A DNA stretch of 64,000 bases from contig OY282560.1 in the NCBI GenBank assembly GCA_958295665.1, forward strand, positions 147,676,091-147,740,090. Reading direction: 5' to 3'. The notes beneath the pieces were generated by a model that was not told the DNA's origin, made no database searches, and worked only from the letters and a program-made list of their open reading frames with translations. Within the stretch, counting starts at the first letter, position 1. The number at the start of each line of letters is the position of its first letter. Source of the stretch: Tipula vernalis (Eukaryota > Arthropoda > Insecta > Diptera > Tipulidae). Position numbers and translations under genes: made by a program. This document shows, piece after piece, positions 47,168 to 58,861 of this stretch.

Positions 47168-49829
47168 TTTAAAAATTCTTGCATGGAACTGCAATGGTAT
47201 ATTGCAACGACAAAATGAAATACAACTATTTCTTGATTTAGAAAAAATAGATATATGTTTATTATCTGAAACACACCTTACTACTCAAAGTCATATAAAA
47301 ATCCGCGGCTACGAAGTTCACTCAGCAGTTCATCCTAATAATAATGCACGAGGGGGCAGTGCCGTGATTATAAAAAAAGATATTAAATACCATCTGCAAC
47401 AAAAACTTGAAAGTGATGAAATACAAGCAATTAGCGTTAGCATTAATACCCGCAACCACAAGTTAGTGGTATCCGCAATATATTGCCCACCTAGATATAA
47501 CATCAAAGAGAATGCTTATACTCAGTTCTTCAAGCAGCTCGGTGAAAAATTTGTAGTCGGGGGTGACTTCAACGCTAAACATACTGACTGGGGATCAAGA
47601 CTAACCACAACTAAAGGGAAAGAGCTTCATCAAGCAATAATTAAATACAATTGCAACTGGCATTCTACTGGAAAACCAACTTATTGGCCCAGTGATCAAA
47701 ATAAAATACCAGACCTAATTGACTTCTTTATAACAAGAAAAATCCCGGTTGATTATATACAAGTGCAGGAAGGATTGGACTCCACATCTGACCACTCCTC
47801 TATTTTAATGATAATAAGTGATACAATAATTACTAATGATAAACAGCCACTGTTAACAAATAAATATACTGATTGGAAAAAGTTCAGGAATGAACTAAAC
47901 AATAGCATCATTTTAAACACACAACTTTCATCAGAAGAAACATTAGAACAGGAGGTGGAGAAGCTCGTCAAGGACATACAGCTAGCGGCGTGGAAAAGTA
48001 CTAACACAACAAACAAAAAAATAGCTGGCAAATGCTATCCAATGGAAATTAAATCACTAGTTATAGAGAAGAGAAGTACCCGTAGGGAGTGGCAACGTAC
48101 ACGAGACCCAACCGTCAAAAATAGATTAAATAATTTAACACAACGAATACGTAGAGAAATAAGGGAATTTAAAAATAAATCAATAAATTCATACCTACAA
48201 TCTCTCACCTATGATAAAAGTAGTGATTATTCATTGTGGAAAGCAACCAAATATTTGAAAAGGCCAGTTATGCATATACCACCAATAAGAACAAATAATG
48301 GTCATCTGGCTAAAAGCAAAGAAGAAAAAGCAGAAAAATTCGCGGATCATCTCGAGCGTACCTTTCAGCCAAATTTAACAACACTTAACCAACAGGATAT
48401 ATTGTTCGAAAACCAAACAACTATCCTGAGACAGGAAATTCCATTAACTAATGCTAAAGAAGTAAAACAAGTAATAAAGAACCATGTAGTACTTAAAAAA
48501 TCACCAGGATATGACCTGATAACTGGAGAGATTCTAAAACAACTACCTAATAAAGCTATTAAAAAAATATCGGACATAATTAATGCTTCCTTCAGACTCC
48601 GTTATGTCCCTCTATCTTGGAAATTTGCGGAAGTGATAATGATACCTAAGCCAGGTAAGCCACCAAGTGAACTGGCCTCGTACAGGCCAATATCACTTCT
48701 TCCAACTATGTCAAAACTATTTGAGAGATTGTTATTAAAACGAATTAAACCAGAAGTTGTAAAATCAGGAGCTGTTCCGTCCCATCAGTTTGGATTTAGA
48801 GAGGAACACTCCACAATCGACCAAGTCCATAGAATAACAGATATAATAGAAAAATCCTTAGAGGAAAAAAAGATTTGTTCAGCCATATTTCTTGACATAG
48901 CGCAGGCATTTGACAAAGTCTGGCTAGATGGTTTAATATTTAAATTGGAGAAAACTCTGCCATTTGAGTATTGCGAACTGCTAAAGTCATACCTGAAAAG
49001 GAGATATTTTAGAGTTAAACAGGAAGGAGTTTACTCCAGTATTAAAGAAGCTAAAGCAGGAGTCCCGCAGGGGAGTGTCTTAGGGCCTTTCCTTTTCGTG
49101 CTGTTTACTAGCGACATACCGCAGACGAGCAATACAACTATCGCCACGTTTGCAGATGACACTGCAATTCTAGCTGTTGGTGACACAATCGGTGAAGTCA
49201 CATTCAAACTACAAATAGCCGTAAATAATATACAAGATTGGCTAGCTAAGTGGAGAATTAAAGTGAATGAATCGAAGTCTACTCACATTAACTTCACTAA
49301 TAGATCAATAGAACCACTACCTGTGACTCTCAATAATATCTCCGTACCACATGCCAATCAAGCAAAATACCTTGGTATGAACCTTGATGCAAAGTTAAAG
49401 TGGAAAGTACACGTGAAAAAGAAAGCAGAAGAGCTTCAGTTAAAATATAGAAAAATGTACTGGTTAATTGGAAGAAACTCTCAGTTATCCATTCATAATA
49501 AACTTATGCTTTATAAACAAGTACTCAAGCCGGTCTGGACATATGGTATCCAACTATGGGGATGCACCAAAATCAGCAATCAACAGATAGTTCAACGATT
49601 TCAAAATAAAGTCCTCAGAGGAATTGTAAATGCCCCTTGGTACACTCGTAATAGTGACCTTCATAGAGATCTCGGAATAGACACAGTCGCAAGTGAAATA
49701 AAGAAATGTGCTCAAAAACACCAGGAGAGGCTCCATCATCACCCTAACATCGAAGCTGCAAGACTACTTCATCAAGAGGGTATAATAAGAAGACTCAAAA
49801 GACTAAAACCTTTTGAGTTGCCTGAATAG
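47157..49829 (+). CDS. LINE ORF2: endonuclease and reverse transcriptase
   Basis: 890 codons from the ATG at 47157-47159, chosen because the protein family starts at the endonuclease; the frame is open further upstream only because it overlaps ORF1. The APE-type endonuclease nicks target DNA: ILAWNCNGI (N11), LLSETHL (E38), VVGGDFNAKHTDWGS and SDHSS (residues 211-213). The RT has SYRPISLLPTMSKLFERLLL, QFGFREEHSTIDQV, FLDIAQAFDKVWLDGL, GVPQGSVLGPFLFVL and the active site FADDTA (D667/D668), then a thumb region with NQAKYLGMNLD and ending KPFELPE. No RNase H domain is present, as usual for Jockey. No stop or frameshift is visible, so it may be functional. Confidence 0.95.
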   Translation: MANNLKILAWNCNGILQRQNEIQLFLDLEKIDICLLSETHLTTQSHIKIRGYEVHSAVHPNNNARGGSAVIIKKDIKYHLQQKLESDEIQAISVSINTRNHKLVVSAIYCPPRYNIKENAYTQFFKQLGEKFVVGGDFNAKHTDWGSRLTTTKGKELHQAIIKYNCNWHSTGKPTYWPSDQNKIPDLIDFFITRKIPVDYIQVQEGLDSTSDHSSILMIISDTIITNDKQPLLTNKYTDWKKFRNELNNSIILNTQLSSEETLEQEVEKLVKDIQLAAWKSTNTTNKKIAGKCYPMEIKSLVIEKRSTRREWQRTRDPTVKNRLNNLTQRIRREIREFKNKSINSYLQSLTYDKSSDYSLWKATKYLKRPVMHIPPIRTNNGHLAKSKEEKAEKFADHLERTFQPNLTTLNQQDILFENQTTILRQEIPLTNAKEVKQVIKNHVVLKKSPGYDLITGEILKQLPNKAIKKISDIINASFRLRYVPLSWKFAEVIMIPKPGKPPSELASYRPISLLPTMSKLFERLLLKRIKPEVVKSGAVPSHQFGFREEHSTIDQVHRITDIIEKSLEEKKICSAIFLDIAQAFDKVWLDGLIFKLEKTLPFEYCELLKSYLKRRYFRVKQEGVYSSIKEAKAGVPQGSVLGPFLFVLFTSDIPQTSNTTIATFADDTAILAVGDTIGEVTFKLQIAVNNIQDWLAKWRIKVNESKSTHINFTNRSIEPLPVTLNNISVPHANQAKYLGMNLDAKLKWKVHVKKKAEELQLKYRKMYWLIGRNSQLSIHNKLMLYKQVLKPVWTYGIQLWGCTKISNQQIVQRFQNKVLRGIVNAPWYTRNSDLHRDLGIDTVASEIKKCAQKHQERLHHHPNIEAARLLHQEGIIRRLKRLKPFELPE

Positions 49830-49976
49830 TCCGCACAATGCAACATCAACCAAAACAACACTTTATGTAAAGAACACATATGAGTGCTTTATTATTATAT
49901 TGTCAGAGTCAAACGCTGTTAGTCAAAAATGACTAGTTACTTTGTAAAAAAATTTTATTGTTATCATAAATAAAAT

Positions 49977-50012
<36 letters not shown>

Positions 50013-50015
<3 letters not shown>

Positions 50016-50025
50016 CTTGACTTAT
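50013..50025 (+). repeat. LINE target-site duplication, right copy
   Basis: ATTCTTGACTTAT directly after the poly(A); the first A could also belong to the tail. Confidence 0.9.
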
Positions 50026-50448
50026 AAATTTTCATATTAATCCTCCGGTACACTCAATTTTAAACATCAGCTCATTCATAATGGAGTATACCAAAAAACG
50101 TGAATAATTTAAAAATAACAAAAAGAAAAAGCAGCTCGTCCAGCCGGTATTATCCCCAATTCTGCAACTTTAACTGCACCTTTGGTAGCAGCATGTAGTA
50201 CCAGATTTTTTTTTTTAATACGTAGGTTCACTCGATCCTTCAATATTCTAAATTTAACTGTTTAATTTTTAGATTTTGGCTTCCAAATTAATTGTGTAAC
50301 ACTTGCTTGGATACTGTTTATATATGTAAGATAATGGCTCATGGTTTGAGCATTTCCTGGTAAATTAAAATTGAGAAAAAAAAAAATATTTAAGGAAGTT
50401 AATTTTGCCGAGAAACACGTCCAAGCGACGTGAAAGTCAAAGCCTATC
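50026..50448. other. AT-rich spacer between LINE and dynein pseudogene
   Basis: No gene or repeat recognised. Confidence 0.5.
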
Positions 50449-52604
50449 TTTTTTTTTTTATAAATTCACTCCGATTCCAGCTTTTTATTATTATTCGATC
50501 TATTTAATGCCAAAAGTCCTTTAATCACCTTCTCCTTAATCTCTTTTATACGCTGTTTATGTTCAGCCTCAATATCTTCGGGTTGCATGATTGTTTTCAT
50601 ATCGAATCCATCATCAAAAGGTGTTTGAACTGGGATAACTTGGTAAGTATCTCGCTTTTTTACTTCTTCCTCAAGCATCTTGTAATAATCGTCCTCGCTC
50701 TCTTTTATTAAATCGACAACGACTACGGCTTCATCACCCGTTGGAGGCGGCGGAGGGCCTTCATGAAAGATTGCTGTTGCCTGGTCAGATATTGATGAAC
50801 CGCTAGCTCCGTCATGAGGAGCTACAGTTGCCTGGTCAGATGTTGCCTGGTCAGATGTAGCGGTAGTTTTTGGTTCTTTAGATGCCTCAGTTTCTGGTTC
50901 ATTAGGTGGTGCAATTGTTGACGATTGTCTCTGTTTGGATGTACCGCCTTGTTTCTGCTTTTCTTTGGTTTCCCCCTTTTTTTTTCTGTTCCTCCTCAGT
51001 CTTCTTTGGTTTTTCTTCTGCTTCTTTTTTTCTGTGTTTCTTCCTTTGCTTTCTCTTCCATTTCCGCTTCTTTTCTCTCTGCCTCTTCTGCTTCCCTTTC
51101 CATATGCTCTGCCTTTTCTCGGCCCTGGCGCATTTTCAGTTTAACCTCACTAAGTCTTGAATCATATGCCTTTTCTCGTCTCGTTTCCCTCTCCATCGAT
51201 AACATAAATGCAGGCCGTTTATTCTTTAAGCTTTGCACCATACTATCGGAGACGCGTACCAAATATATAAATGCACTACTACCGCCAGTCGCGATCAATT
51301 CACCCTGCTCATGGGGCGCACAGCAACGGATCTTCCATTTTAATGCGCACAATATGCTTATCATGTTGGATGAGCAAGTCCTACATGAGCTTCAAAAGAC
51401 CCATTGTACTTTGTAATCAAAAATAGGGAACACCTCGTCTTACTCCAGGTTCCCGATAACACCGGAACATGTTGATTAGTCATCCGAATGATTGATGCAT
51501 CACGCCATTCATCCGACCATATTTTAGCGGCCCAGTCGCCAACCGAAAGTACATTTTTGGGAAACGTTGGATTTCGTTCCAACGAATATACACAGCCGCT
51601 GTTTGTTTTGAATTTGGCAATAATTTTCTCCATCGCCGTTCTACCCTTGCGATTACAAGAAAATACATATCCTTGATCCGTTCCAATCATAAAATGGGTC
51701 GGAATGGTTGGTTCAAATTCAAGAACCGAAACCCCATAAGACCGTTCTTTAACTTGATCGTTGGTTTCGACAGGATCTAAGCACAATTTTTCGGTGGGCG
51801 ATGCCATCATTTGCGTATCCTAATATAACACAACACCGTCGGCAGACCCCGAAAAAAATTCAGTATTCGTTTGAGATGTTGCCCATAGCAACGAATTTAC
51901 TCGATCGCTGAGCACTACCTCACGCTCGCCCAGTAATATTGGTTTACCTCCGAGATGTTGATCAAAAATTGCAACTTGACCAGATACCAGGCCACCGGCT
52001 AATAAAAATTGATCACGATCATTATACTGAAGGCATAAACATAGAGAAACGGTCGATTAGAATTGTCGATGTTCCATATATATGAGGTTGGATCTCGCAT
52101 CAGTGTTTTCATAAATTTTGGCGTGGAATACGATCTTGCTAAAAACAATCCATTACTTGACCACGTTAGACTACTAATTGGTCGCGCTTCTTCCATCTCA
52201 TCCTTAAAGATACTAACAGTTTTGGCTTCATATTCTTCTCGAGATGGAACTCCCTCCATATCTTCAAAATATTTTTCATATATATCCATCACACCATTCT
52301 GAAGCACTGCTTTCTCCATCGCCTTAACTAACCCCGGCACTTTTTCAGCCCAAATATCATCACGCATATTAATTTACATCCTTTATTGCTCTATCGTTTC
52401 ACATTCACTGAGTGCGAATATTTCATGATGTTGGATGCCCGTCTCAGATGGATTTTTCAGAATATATTCGTCCATATACGATTTATTTGGTGACTCATCA
52501 AATAAAAGCTCATTGTGATCGTTGAATACACATTAGCGGCCAAATAAACGTCGTTCTTTCGCATAATAATATTTTAAATCTCGGTTAAAAGACGAAAACG
52601 CCAT
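50449..52604 (-). pseudogene. Dnai2: Axonemal dynein intermediate chain 2 retropseudogene
   Basis: Dnai2 is a WD-repeat subunit of outer dynein arms in cilia and sperm tails. Minus-strand frames from ATG 52604 follow the family order: KERRLFGR, NPSETGIQ, DIYEKYFEDMEG, PISSLTWSSNGL, TSYIWNIDNSNRP, GQVAIFDQHLGGKPI, FFSGSADGVVLY, TEKLCLD, FMIGTDQGYVFSCNRKGRTA, YSLERNPTFPKNVLSVGDWA, AKIWSDEWRDASI, then MERETRREKAYDSRL and a charged tail to TGA at 50466. Stops (about 52543, 52386, 52377, 51832) and frameshifts (near 52030, 51420, 50985) disable it. No intron is seen, and 11 A follow the stop codon by 7 nt (50449-50459 as T on the plus strand), so it looks like a processed copy. The tail includes repeated S-D-Q-A-T units. 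Confidence 0.85.
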
Positions 52605-53865
52605 TTTTTTGTTATTTATATAATTGGTTTGAGATTGAAGGCAGAAATTTAACGATTTTACCAAATATATCGATATATCAAAATATAAAAGTGTAAAATG
52701 TATAAATACATAAATTTATTTATACCATCAAATGCGCGTCACCTTTTAAAAACGGTATTTTGTTGAGAAAAATGTAAATAAGTTTAGTTTTGCTTTATTG
52801 TTTCCAAACAACCATGAAAATTATATGCATCTTGATTATAACATGACATACAGGTTGTTTCATGAATAGGGGTTGCCAATAGGGGGATCAAGAGGGTTAA
52901 ATTTTGGATCTCTGACTTCAGATTCGTAATCAGCAGCCCAAAAAAAACTTATGGATGTCCTGTACCCATGGTATCTCGAGAACGGATTTTCCGATTTGGA
53001 TTTTTTTCGCAATTCTATTTCAATGGTCAAAGCGGAGATTTGAAAAGCTTTTGGAAACTGTACGACAAGAGGATGGGGTACCTTTACCCAAAACACCTAG
53101 ATAGCGATTTTGGTCGCAAAATAAGGATTGAGGATTGAGAATTTTCTATATGTACGTGGCGTATAATATACACTTTGATATTGTGTGCCGTCAAATACTT
53201 ATTTTTATTGCATTAGTCTATTTTCTCATGAGGGTATGTGCTAAATCGATCTTTTTCATTCTGGTTTGTTTATTTTCTCATATGTTTTTTTAACAAAAAA
53301 TATCAATTTAGCCCATCACTAGTAAGTATCAATAATAAGCGAAGCGGGTGAGATCCCATCATTTTTCCCTTTCTTCTAACATGAGGAGTGCACATTCATT
53401 TGGCTTCGCTAATAGAAATCGAAAACAAAAAAATTTCTCGTGATCGTCAATAAAAAAAAAACAAAAAGCAATAAATACTTTTTAATATATACTTCGTCGG
53501 CCACATTCGTAATATTTTAATTTTTTATTTCGAAATTGGTTGTTCTTTCTAAGTTGTATGCGAGTATATAAGATAACATAATAAAGTGTAGTCAGTATAT
53601 TATAATGGGTTTTCTCAATCGTTCTCTTCTGAGCTTATTTCTCTTATTTGTATCATGTTATCCCTCTTACTCGTGTCATTTTATCTTTCTTAGTTGCATC
53701 ATGTTAAACGCAAAACTAAAAAAAAAACGCTAATTCGATACCAATACAAGTTACCAATACTATTGCCTTCCTGTAATTCTCAAATGAATTCTCATTTTGC
53801 GATCAAAATCGCTGTCCTGTTTATATGTAGAAATATTTACCAATTTTTTATATATGCTAGTTTAA
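52605..53865. other. Intergenic sequence without recognised gene
   Basis: A moderately GC-richer stretch at about 52850-53100 has no motif I recognise. The rest is AT-rich. Confidence 0.5.
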
Positions 53866-54115
53866 ATACTCAGTTGGTCGTTGAGTTTGGGGTTGAGTTG
53901 AAGGTTAAGTTAAGGGTCAATTGGCGGGTTGAGTTGAGGTTGAGTTGGAGTTGAGTTTGGGGTTGGATTAAGATATAGTGAGCAGTTGATCAATTTTTTA
54001 TATATGCTAGTTTGAGGATGAAGTTGAAAGAGAGTTTGCGGTTGGGTTGAGAGTTCAGTTAGGGGCCGTTTGCGGGTTGAATTGGACTTGAGTTGGAGTT
54101 GGTCAGCAGTTGAGC
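53866..54115. repeat. Degenerate TTGAGTT-type tandem repeat
   Basis: Strand-skewed G/T-rich sequence made of GTTGAGTTG-like words with variable spacing, interrupted by AGTTGAKCAATTTTTTATATA. A related stretch occurs at 59680-59975. Confidence 0.75.
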
Positions 54116-54289
54116 AATTTATAAATGAAAGTGAGTGTTTGTATAAATAACATCATATGTGTATGATATTTAGACAAATCCACACGCCTTGACCGATTTG
54201 AATCAAACTTATACATGTTAATACATATGTCAAACGTCAAATTGATTTTTTAACATTTCAAATTGTTGCACCTTTAGCTAATTATATGA

Positions 54290-54832
54290 ATTGCCAATTA
54301 GGATGGAATTTATCTATTTCTTAACGGTTTGGAGTGAAATTTGACATCTACGATGGAAATGGGATTCTAAAATTAATTTTGGATAAAGTTCTGGAATATG
54401 GCCAAATACAGGGAAGCTTGCCTATTTTTCAATCCAAGTTCTGGAATATGGCCAAGTATGATGGAACTTGTTTATTTCTCAACCGATTATGATGAAATTC
54501 GTCGAGTGTGTTGGAAATGGGATTCTAAAATGGATTTTGGATGAAGTCCTGGAATATGGCCAATTAGGGTGGAACTTGCCTAATTATCAACTGATTACTA
54601 TGAAATTCGACATGTGCGTTGGAGCTTGAAGATGAGATTCTAAAACGATTTTTAGATGAAATTCTGAAATACGGCCAAGTATAATCGAGCTTATTGTACT
54701 TTTTTCTCAACCGATTATGATGAAATTTGATAGGTACACTAGTATCGGGATTCGAAAATTCCATAAACTATTTCTTAACGGATTTTAGTGGAATTTTACA
54801 TGTGCGATGGAAATGGGATTCTAAAATGATTT
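54290..54832 (+). repeat. Second block of the approximately 110-bp satellite
   Basis: Four or five diverged monomers with GGGATTCTAAAAT, GTTCTGGAATATGGCC, GATGGAACTTG and ACCGATTATGATGAAATT-like segments, the same family as at 13500-15990, about 38 kb away and in the same orientation. More diverged than the first array. Confidence 0.9.
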
Positions 54833-55873
54833 TTCAGCCATACTGACATATTTCTCACAACATCGTCTAAAAATGACTCTTGGCCCACATTTTGTTCTGT
54901 TTGTTGGTTTTCTGTTTCGTTCTGTTTAAAATTTCTTTTTAATCGGTTTAGAAATATAGTCCAGTAAATGAAGGGGGAGAAAAAGGCCAACCTATAGATT
55001 ATTAGTTGCTATTTTTATTTGCTAGTTGATGAATGGCATTTGGCACCCCCTTGAAAATGAGCCCGAGTTTGCGTAAAAATATTTTGTGACAGGGCGATAA
55101 AATGGCCCTAAAAGACCCGGAAAATCGGTTTTCCGCGAATATCTCAGTTATATGGCAGTTAGAAAGTAAAGTAAATATGGCAGTTAGAGGTTTTTTGTTC
55201 AGATAAAAATTGAAGATCAGTTAATTTTCTACAAAAATAGTCCTAATGATTTTTTTCGCAACATTAATATTTTTTGCAAAAAGTCGGGTTGAAAAATCCC
55301 AATATTTTGAGACTTATGAAATATGCAAGTTTTTTTCAAAATTTGAGAAGGGGGGTGTGGGAAATACATTATTTTGAATGTTTTGGACGGTGTAAACCAA
55401 TTGTAGATGGCGCCACCACATTCTATTTACTGGCAAAATCCTCGGGGCCATAAATGAGAAACGCCGTAAACCATATAATTTTGAAGGATATTTATGTTTC
55501 CGAGCATCTTGTTTTGCCCGCAAATGAGGCTTTAAGCTGTACCTATTAAGAAAGCAGACCATAAGATTAATCACAGCAGGATGGACCCCACCAATTGGCC
55601 AGAAACTAGCGACAATCAGTTTTGCACATGTGGCAAAGTATTGAAGTTCATGAGGTTTTTCCTAGCGAAAACTAAAAATCTCTAAAGTGTGAAGAATATT
55701 TACCCATAATACTCAACAACAATTTCTTGCAGATTCTCGGGAAATGTTTGCAAATTTTTTGCAACCATCCGGATCGAGGTTTTTGGAATAAAGAGTTATA
55801 AAGTTTCTTTAAATTTCATTTATTATAGAAAAATATATAAAAATACATTAAAATTATGACATAAATCTGTAAA
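54833..55873 (-). other. Downstream region of the nuclease gene
   Basis: Presumed 3' flank or untranslated region of the element that carries the nuclease-like gene. It contains a near-duplicate pair of TATGGCAGTTAGA at about 55151 and 55178. No TIR or LTR could be identified. Confidence 0.4.
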
Positions 55874-58395
55874 TCACCAGTCCCCGTCACAAGAGTCCAA
55901 TAATAATTCTTGGTCATCAACGTCGCCCTCGCCAAAAACTCCTTCTGGTTCTGGAGTTTCCTCCAGTTCTACCTCTTCGGGTAACATATCTTGGCTGTCC
56001 TTATAATTCGAACACTGGCGGGACTCATATGAACCACAAATAGATGAGCATGGTAGCCCTGCTTTCTTGCATGTTCCCTTACATTCTTTCTTACATTGAC
56101 AAAATATCATCTTTAAGAGTTCCGGAACCGCTGGGTCTTTAGTGGTTTGGACCGGCATGAGTGTACCCCCTACACGTTTCCATCCCCATTTTTCTGGTGA
56201 CAGTCCGTTTCCGAGTCATTGCTGGACTTGCAGATTACCCGATAAAGGTGTTGCCTTGCAGCTTCAGGTGTGTGTGGCAAGGTTGCTAGTTTGAGCGCGG
56301 TTTGGTTTCTGTTTCTGTGTCTGGTGAATCGCTTGAAGATCTTGTATCTAATTTTTGTCAGGGTTTGTGTATCATCATCACTGTACATCGACGCAATGAC
56401 AGTTTGCCCGTTCTGAAATGGGAAGATTATGGTTTTCAAAACTTTCAATGACCGCTTTCAGTTCCGTGTCTCCGTTCTTCGTTACCTTTGCCTCTAAGTT
56501 GTCGACTTTTGACGTTTTTCCTTTCCCGAAAAAAGCGGAAGTTGTATCGCTTCCCGAAATCGCATGGAGAAATAAAATATTGTCTCTAACGAAGGCCCGT
56601 GCATCCTCAGCTATTGGAGGAAAACATTTGCTGAGGGTTTTTTCCCTTTCCAGGCTTCAAGAAATAAATTGTCCGATCTTTTGGGGTCAGGGCTATTATC
56701 AGTACAAGGATGTCAATATCCTCTGCCACTCCTACAACTGGCGGGCCGTTGACAGCATATTTCTGCAACGCCGTATGTACGATCAATGAGTCTGCATCGT
56801 CTACTGCTTGTCTGGTAAAACCATGTTAGGCTCGAACCTTATGTTAGGGCATGACATGTTGTTTGCACGTCGCAAACGGTCTGACCCTTTTATATTATCG
56901 GGATTGCATTCATAGCCATCGAAAACGACTGTGACTTCCCGGGAATAATTATCTCTTAAATGTTTTACATATCTGCCGAAAATTTCAACCAATAATTCCT
57001 TTCCCGTCCAGGGTACCCGATGTATCAACATTCCTCCGTCGACAACGTGAATACATTTAGTCTTATACTAACATGCCATTGTCAAATATGCTCATTGGAA
57101 ATTGAGCTAGTTCATAATCGAAATGGTTTTCTAGGTTATTGGGGAACTTTTCTTGGGTCAGGCAAATTCTCTGGAAAATTAACAAGGGATCTACTGTTAT
57201 AACTTCATCCTGAACTTTTATCGAAGACGTTTTATTTATAAGAGGTACGACGCGATACTTGCGTGTTAATGAAATAGCATGAAACCTCTTGCCTTTCACT
57301 TGATTAAGGATACTCTTTGTTCCAACCGCAAAAGCTTCGTGACAATTAACTTCTTTCCCAGCAACGAGCCCGGTGGACAAGAAAATAAGTTCTTCTGTAT
57401 GTGGGAACGGGTTGCGTATTTCAATGCACCCCTTTAACTTAGCCAAGTTTTCATAATCGCTATCAATCCGGCTGTCTCGGGCATCTACATGCTGATCACT
57501 GAAGTTGAAACGGACCCCGCAAAACTCCTCCATTTGATTACAATTATTCACCATGAAAGGAAGGGATGCGATGAACTTGGTAGTGGCACTCGTACTGAAT
57601 CCACGGTTAACTAATTCGCCGCTAACTTTAACCATTCTCATGATGTCTTGTTCAATCGTCATGTCAGTGAAGTTACCCGACCAAAATTTGTCTGTACGCC
57701 TGATTGTGTTAAACCCGTTTCGAACAAAATTATGATATTCAACTAGCCCTCCATTATTTTCACGATGACCTTGACTTTCGTGAAGTTTCTCCATGTTTTC
57801 GAGGTAGTTTCTCATGTCCTGTACATACAAATGCGCCGACGGTGCGTAGTTGAAATGACTGGCCGCATGGAAATAGGGAAGCATTTGCTCGATACATTTC
57901 AACTGAGAAATCAAATCGCCCATTTTTTCGGATTTAAGAAAACACATTGCTATTTGAAACATGTGCATGTATTGTATCCACAACTTGGCTGTGTTTCCTC
58001 GCCCCTCAATTTCGCTCATTTTACTTATAAATTTTTCATTCGCGGTTTTAATGAATGCACAGACTTTGACATCCCTGTAATCGATAGTATCAATATTTCT
58101 GAGGTAATCTTTCATGCCTATCTTCTCAGTAGGTGAAAATTCTATTTCGTTAGATATCCGTTCGTATAAAGCAGCAAAAACAAGTGAATGAGCTCGCATC
58201 GCACAGTGATACGCGTGTCCGTAGAGCATTTTCTTGGACGTTCCAGCAGCGTAACAAATACTCATCAATTCTTCTAACCCACGCCGGACATAATGTACCC
58301 AATGCTGCCGAGATACGACATAAGTAAATGAAATCCACCCTGTCTAGTAATAATCCTAGAAATGGCATTACCAGCACCCGCAACTTTTACAATTG
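55874..58395 (-). pseudogene. PIN/FEN-like nuclease with cysteine-rich tail, multi-copy family, broken
   Basis: One minus-strand gene spread over several frames. N-terminal part (58395-57063): GGFHLLMSYLGSIGYIM, then MLYGHAYHCAMRAHSL, MLPYFHAASHFNYAPSAHLY, RRTDKFWSGNFTDMTIEQDI and LLIFQRICL. Middle (57063-56450): VVDGGMLIHRVPW, REVTVVFDGYE, DDADSLIV, EDIDILVLIIAL and LHAISGSDTTSAFFGKGK. These acidic clusters are spaced like the metal-binding residues of PIN/FEN1-type nucleases (inference). C-terminal part (56448-55874): LATLPHTPEAARQHLYRVIC, then a cysteine cluster CQCKKECKGTCKKAGLPC with SSICG, and an acidic tail. Frameshifts (about 58275, 57050, 56810, 56640, 56450, 56165) and a deletion before DDAD make it a pseudogene. 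I recall many near-identical 'uncharacterised' arthropod and cnidarian proteins with this layout; their function is unknown to me. Confidence 0.7.
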
Positions 58396-58861
58396 GTGGT
58401 TGTTTACAAAATTTCCCCACACTCCAAAAACAGCAAAAAATTGGGATTCAACAAACAAAGTTTTAATCAAAATGCAAGAAAATTAGATTATACAAATTTC
58501 ACAGAAGACAAAGGACCTTGTGAGGACCCATATTCAAGGAAATTTGGAGCAAATTAGTGCAATACAAAAAAAATAGGAACAAATTCAGGGGAGGGCTAAA
58601 AATGCATGGAAAAACAATATTTAACCCATTTTTTCGATACGGCCAAAGATTAAAAACTTGACTCGAGTCACCGGATATGGTAGCGGTAGATTTCCCCTTC
58701 CAGAAGAGCTTTGAATAATGACAAAATTCGCATTTTTAACACGACTTAAGAAAGGTCACTGTTAATGTCTCAAACCTCCATCTCCTTCTTGAGAGATGAA
58801 AATCAGGCCCAAATTTACTACTGAAGAATTTCTAAAACTTCAAAAATTGAGGTGATTTTTG
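58396..58861. other. Spacer upstream of the nuclease gene
   Basis: No gene. The nuclease gene appears truncated at its 5' end here, since the usual region before GGFHLLMS is not found. Confidence 0.4.

Larger units (their letters stand above)
45331..50013 (+). mobile_element. Jockey-type LINE, nearly full length
   Basis: About 4.68 kb starting GGGGTGGGAAAGGGGG, with a 220-bp 5' untranslated region, a Gag-like ORF1, an endonuclease/RT ORF2, a short 3' untranslated region with AATAAA near 49968 and a run of about 33 A. A perfect 13-bp target duplication brackets it. Two ORFs with PRE_C2HC/zinc-knuckle ORF1, APE-type endonuclease and no RNase H fit the Jockey clade. Intact ORF2, a clean tail and perfect duplication indicate recent insertion. 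Confidence 0.95.

Noticed and set aside
46804..47274. Minus-strand open frame of 156 codons across the LINE ORF1/ORF2 junction
   Set aside because: Shadow of the coding strand; no independent motif.
50449..52604. Functional Dnai2 gene
   Set aside because: Four in-frame stops and at least three frameshifts, including changes in WD-repeat blades; too many for sequencing error alone.
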